Of a stretch of 52,647 nucleotides of DNA, positions 50,814 to 52,647 are shown in pieces. The notes under the pieces are model-generated. The model was not told where the DNA came from, made no database searches, and saw only the letters and a program-made list of their open reading frames with translations. The DNA comes from Fen-1308 sp035319125 (GTDB taxonomy: Bacteria; Nitrospirota; Thermodesulfovibrionia; Thermodesulfovibrionales; Dissulfurispiraceae), in contig DATHDG010000042.1 of NCBI GenBank assembly GCA_035319125.1, positions 1 through 52,647 of the forward strand. Direction: 5' to 3'. The translations under genes and the position numbers were made by a program. Position 1 is the first letter of the stretch. Each line of letters begins with the position of its first letter.

Positions 50814-50837
50814 ATGGTAATATACATTCATGATTAA
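50814..50837 (+). CDS. Seven-codon leader ORF overlapping the next gene
   Basis: ATG at 50814 lies five bases after AAGGAG (50803-50808) and reads seven codons (M-V-I-Y-I-H-D) to a TAA at 50835-50837. That stop overlaps the ATG (50830) of the secreted protein gene in another frame. The only good ribosome site thus belongs to the leader, and the gene is 21 bases away from it, beyond normal spacing. Translational coupling is inferred; the peptide itself need have no function. Confidence 0.45.
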   Translation: MVIYIHD

Positions 50838-51324
50838 AATTCATATTTTAATAATTATCATGACCATCGCTGTATCTTGTGCAAATGTTTGTGCGCTGGA
50901 TTGCTCTTTTTTTTATCGATCCAATACATATTCTCAGGATAGTTGTCAGAATTTGGGTCAAAGTTCTATTTATTTGAACTTTAAAAATCAGCACGATCAA
51001 TTTTTTGAAGCCCTATATGCAAAAGGTATGAGCAGCCATGCATATAAGCTTGAAGAAGCGGCGTCTAATGTCTTGGACCCGAGCGACATGGACACTAAAG
51101 GCCCTAAATGTTCAGTAGCTAATATTTTTTTACTGATTACTAACGGCTATCAAAATTGTCAGACGCAACTGCCATTTGTCGATAGATCTGATAGTCTCGA
51201 TTACATGGCTATCATTGATGGTGCTAATGCGGCTTTCAATGCTCCTACACAGGCATTTTATGCCATATTCGGTGCCTGCATTATAGCGCTTCCTTTGGTG
51301 CGAAGAATGAAGAAGAGAATTTAG
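50830..51324 (+). CDS. Secreted protein with C-terminal membrane-tail sorting-like signal
   Basis: Protein of 164 residues that I do not recognise. An N-terminal signal peptide (about 1-21, ending VCA) leads to a mature part with several cysteines (in LDCSF, DSCQN, PKCSV, NCQTQ). The end is tripartite: an N-A-P-T-Q segment, a hydrophobic stretch (AFYAIFGACIIALPLV) and a basic cap RRMKKRI. This resembles the layout of exosortase-type (PEP-CTERM-like) sorting tails, but no PEP motif is present. It lies 59 bases before a polysaccharide export gene. A plain membrane anchor is the alternative. Confidence 0.6.
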   Translation: MIKIHILIIIMTIAVSCANVCALDCSFFYRSNTYSQDSCQNLGQSSIYLNFKNQHDQFFEALYAKGMSSHAYKLEEAASNVLDPSDMDTKGPKCSVANIFLLITNGYQNCQTQLPFVDRSDSLDYMAIIDGANAAFNAPTQAFYAIFGACIIALPLVRRMKKRI

Positions 51325-51383
51325 GGCATCATGCATGTGTCGGTTGTAATGGCTAAGATAATATAGCGCGATCAGGAGAAATT

Positions 51384-52199
51384 GTGAGATATATCAAGAA
51401 ATTTATTGCCTCTTTATTAATCATAACTTTAACTATTTTCATGTGTTTTTTCGATTTATCAGCATTTGGCCAGGAATATATGCTTGGCAGCCAGGACGTT
51501 CTTAAGATCACCGTATATGAACAGCCTGATCTTACGACCGAAACCCGGGTGAGCGAAAATGGCAAAATTACATTTCCGTTAATTGGTGAAATTAATGCAA
51601 AGGGCCTTACTTCGCATCAACTGGAGAAGAATATTGCCGACAAATTGAGCAGCCTTGGTTATATAAAGGACCCTCATGTTACCGTTTTTGTTGTACAGTT
51701 CGGCAAACGGGTAACTATTATCGGAGAGGTTGTGAAACCAGGACAATATGAAATCCCGGGAACCCCCACAGTGCTGGATATGATATCGACTGCAGCTGGT
51801 CTGGGGCCGAATGCCGGATATACAACTACAATATTCAGAAAAGAAACGGGTCCGGATGGGAAGATTACGACCAGAAATATGATAATAGACCTTGACAGGC
51901 TGCTGAACGGCGGTGACCTCTCCCAAAATATAGAACTTCAAAGTGGTGATGTCATATATGTTCCGAAGACTGTATTTTACGTCTATGGCGAGGTTAACAA
52001 GCCTGGGGCTTATCGTTTGGAAAAGGGCATTACCGTTAAGCGCGCAATAGCGATAGCCGGAGGTCTTACCGCAAAAGGGTCTCAGAGCAGGATTGCAATC
52101 ACACGCAAAAGTGGAGATAAGGAAATAACGCGTAGTGCCGGTATAGACGATCTGGTTGAGTCGGACGACGTAATCAGAATCAAGGAAAGTATTTTTTAA
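51384..52199 (+). CDS. Polysaccharide biosynthesis/export protein (Wza-like)
   Basis: Outer-envelope export component of 271 residues. A hydrophobic signal (1-29) is followed by the Poly_export domain (about 32-105; YMLGSQDVLKITVYEQPDLT, VSENGKITFPLIGEINAKGLT) and two SLBB-type domains (about 110-195, 198-268; VTIIGEVVKPGQYEIPG, FYVYGEVNKPGAYRLEKGI). No lipobox cysteine is present, unlike Wza. A GTG start follows an AGGAGA site (51374-51379). It precedes the chain-length gene by 21 bases, the standard start of an exopolysaccharide operon. Confidence 0.95.
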   Translation: MRYIKKFIASLLIITLTIFMCFFDLSAFGQEYMLGSQDVLKITVYEQPDLTTETRVSENGKITFPLIGEINAKGLTSHQLEKNIADKLSSLGYIKDPHVTVFVVQFGKRVTIIGEVVKPGQYEIPGTPTVLDMISTAAGLGPNAGYTTTIFRKETGPDGKITTRNMIIDLDRLLNGGDLSQNIELQSGDVIYVPKTVFYVYGEVNKPGAYRLEKGITVKRAIAIAGGLTAKGSQSRIAITRKSGDKEITRSAGIDDLVESDDVIRIKESIF

Positions 52200-52220
52200 T
52201 TTCGGGGCAAAGGATCAGGA

Positions 52221-52647
52221 ATGAACTTTATTGACTACTGGAGAATAATCAAGCAAAGAAAGAGCATCGTATTGCTTGCTTTCGTCACTACTGTGCTGAC
52301 AACACTTATTGCGTCCCTGCTCTGGCCTCCAAAGTATGAGAGCGTTGCGACGATCATGCTGGATTATGATAGCAGCAATCCTATGAACATAAGCACGCCG
52401 GTCAGCACTGCTATGCCAACTTCGATAGAATATGTCAATACGCAGATTGCATTGATTCAGAGCAGACGTATTGCAGAGGATGTTGCATCTACGCTTAATC
52501 TTGATAAATCGCCTAAAATCATAGCCGCTTTTGATGAGGCAAAGGAAGGCAACCCAATATTTTTTTGGAGGAAGCCGATGAAAATGGATATTAAAACGTG
52601 GATCGCAGATGAACTTCTGTTAAAGGGCTTAAAGGTGGATGCCGTCA
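52221..52647 (+). CDS. Chain length determinant protein (Wzz/EpsF-like), partial
   Basis: The window ends within this gene; 142 codons are visible. The first membrane helix (about 16-36) is followed by the Wzz signature PPKYESVATIMLD, then a periplasmic domain with EYVNTQIALIQSRRIAEDVASTLNL. The TQxxxIxSxRIA pattern fits the EpsF subfamily seen in exopolysaccharide loci that carry exosortase systems. An AGGATCAGGA site precedes the ATG, 21 bases after the export gene. A C-terminal tyrosine kinase domain may or may not follow beyond the edge. Confidence 0.88.
   Translation, partial: MNFIDYWRIIKQRKSIVLLAFVTTVLTTLIASLLWPPKYESVATIMLDYDSSNPMNISTPVSTAMPTSIEYVNTQIALIQSRRIAEDVASTLNLDKSPKIIAAFDEAKEGNPIFFWRKPMKMDIKTWIADELLLKGLKVDAV

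Larger units (their letters stand above)
50354..50829. other. A+T-rich regulatory region before the exopolysaccharide locus
   Basis: The 476 bases without a gene hold four copies of AGTGCAA (two per strand), a long inverted repeat, a small dyad ATATATC-GT-GATATAT (50615-50630) and a leader ORF; see the entries below. Base composition is more A+T-rich than neighbouring genes. No sigma54 or strong sigma70 consensus could be fixed. Confidence 0.6.

Noticed and set aside
1..52647. CRISPR arrays, insertion sequences, prophage or integrase genes
   Set aside because: No regularly spaced repeats, transposase motifs or phage structural genes were found on either strand.

Overview
The window is a chromosomal segment of about 52.6 kb from a Gram-negative bacterium of moderate GC. 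It holds about 50 protein genes, the last one cut by the window edge, two tRNA genes, a TPP riboswitch and several readable promoters and terminators. No insertion sequence, integrase, phage gene, rRNA or CRISPR array was seen. The gene set points to an anaerobe or facultative anaerobe of a deltaproteobacterial (Desulfobacterota) or Nitrospirota-like lineage: type B succinate dehydrogenase/fumarate reductase, ferredoxin-fused EtfA, B12-dependent ribonucleotide reductase, two-subunit glycyl-tRNA synthetase, a GSU3473-family protein, PAS-sigma54 regulators and an EpsF-like polysaccharide chain-length gene. This placement is inference; no rRNA is present to confirm it.

Layout. 1-7.8 kb: tRNA-Val, an orphan NarL-type regulator, hsp20, ftsH, a lytic transglycosylase, nadA and midA on the plus strand, then a minus-strand TIM-barrel protein and FmdB pair. 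7.9-10.7 kb: rplU-rpmA-obgE-proB with an intrinsic terminator set against the obgE start. 10.7-13.6 kb: glyQ-glyS on the minus strand. 13.8-17.5 kb: a DbpA-type RNA helicase and an OmpR-type two-component pair. 17.5-20.6 kb: TPP riboswitch plus thiS-thiG-thiE-thiC. 20.7-24.2 kb: HD-domain protein, nrdJ, pdxJ-acpS. 24.4-28.0 kb: etfB-etfA-fabD, a TusA-like protein lacking its cysteine, and ndk. 28.1-36.7 kb: a triple-PAS sigma54 activator, then a -24/-12 promoter with upstream palindromic half-sites, then sdhC-sdhA-sdhB-dctA-malic enzyme. 36.9-39.5 kb: a UbiD-family decarboxylase and ribD. 39.5-44.4 kb: a signalling island of a REC-PAS-GGDEF-EAL protein divergent from a REC-PAS-PAS kinase and its NarL partner, with a CRP/FNR-like dyad between them. 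44.4-48.5 kb: hemW, htrA, tilS, tRNA-Ser. 48.6-50.4 kb: three small lineage-type proteins. 50.4-52.6 kb: an A+T-rich regulatory region and the start of an exopolysaccharide locus (a secreted protein with a C-terminal membrane tail, a Wza-type export protein, a Wzz/EpsF-type protein).

How it fits together. Three parts look most informative. The sigma54 activator carries a cysteine-rich third PAS domain and sits next to a near-consensus sigma54 promoter that would drive a C4-dicarboxylate module (uptake, fumarate/succinate interconversion, malate to pyruvate). The divergent pair at 39.5-43.7 kb shares a duplicated REC-PAS input module wired to two different outputs, c-di-GMP turnover and phosphotransfer. 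The exopolysaccharide locus begins with four copies of a short motif and a seven-codon leader ORF overlapping the first gene. All functional calls rest on reading motifs by eye; no database search was made.
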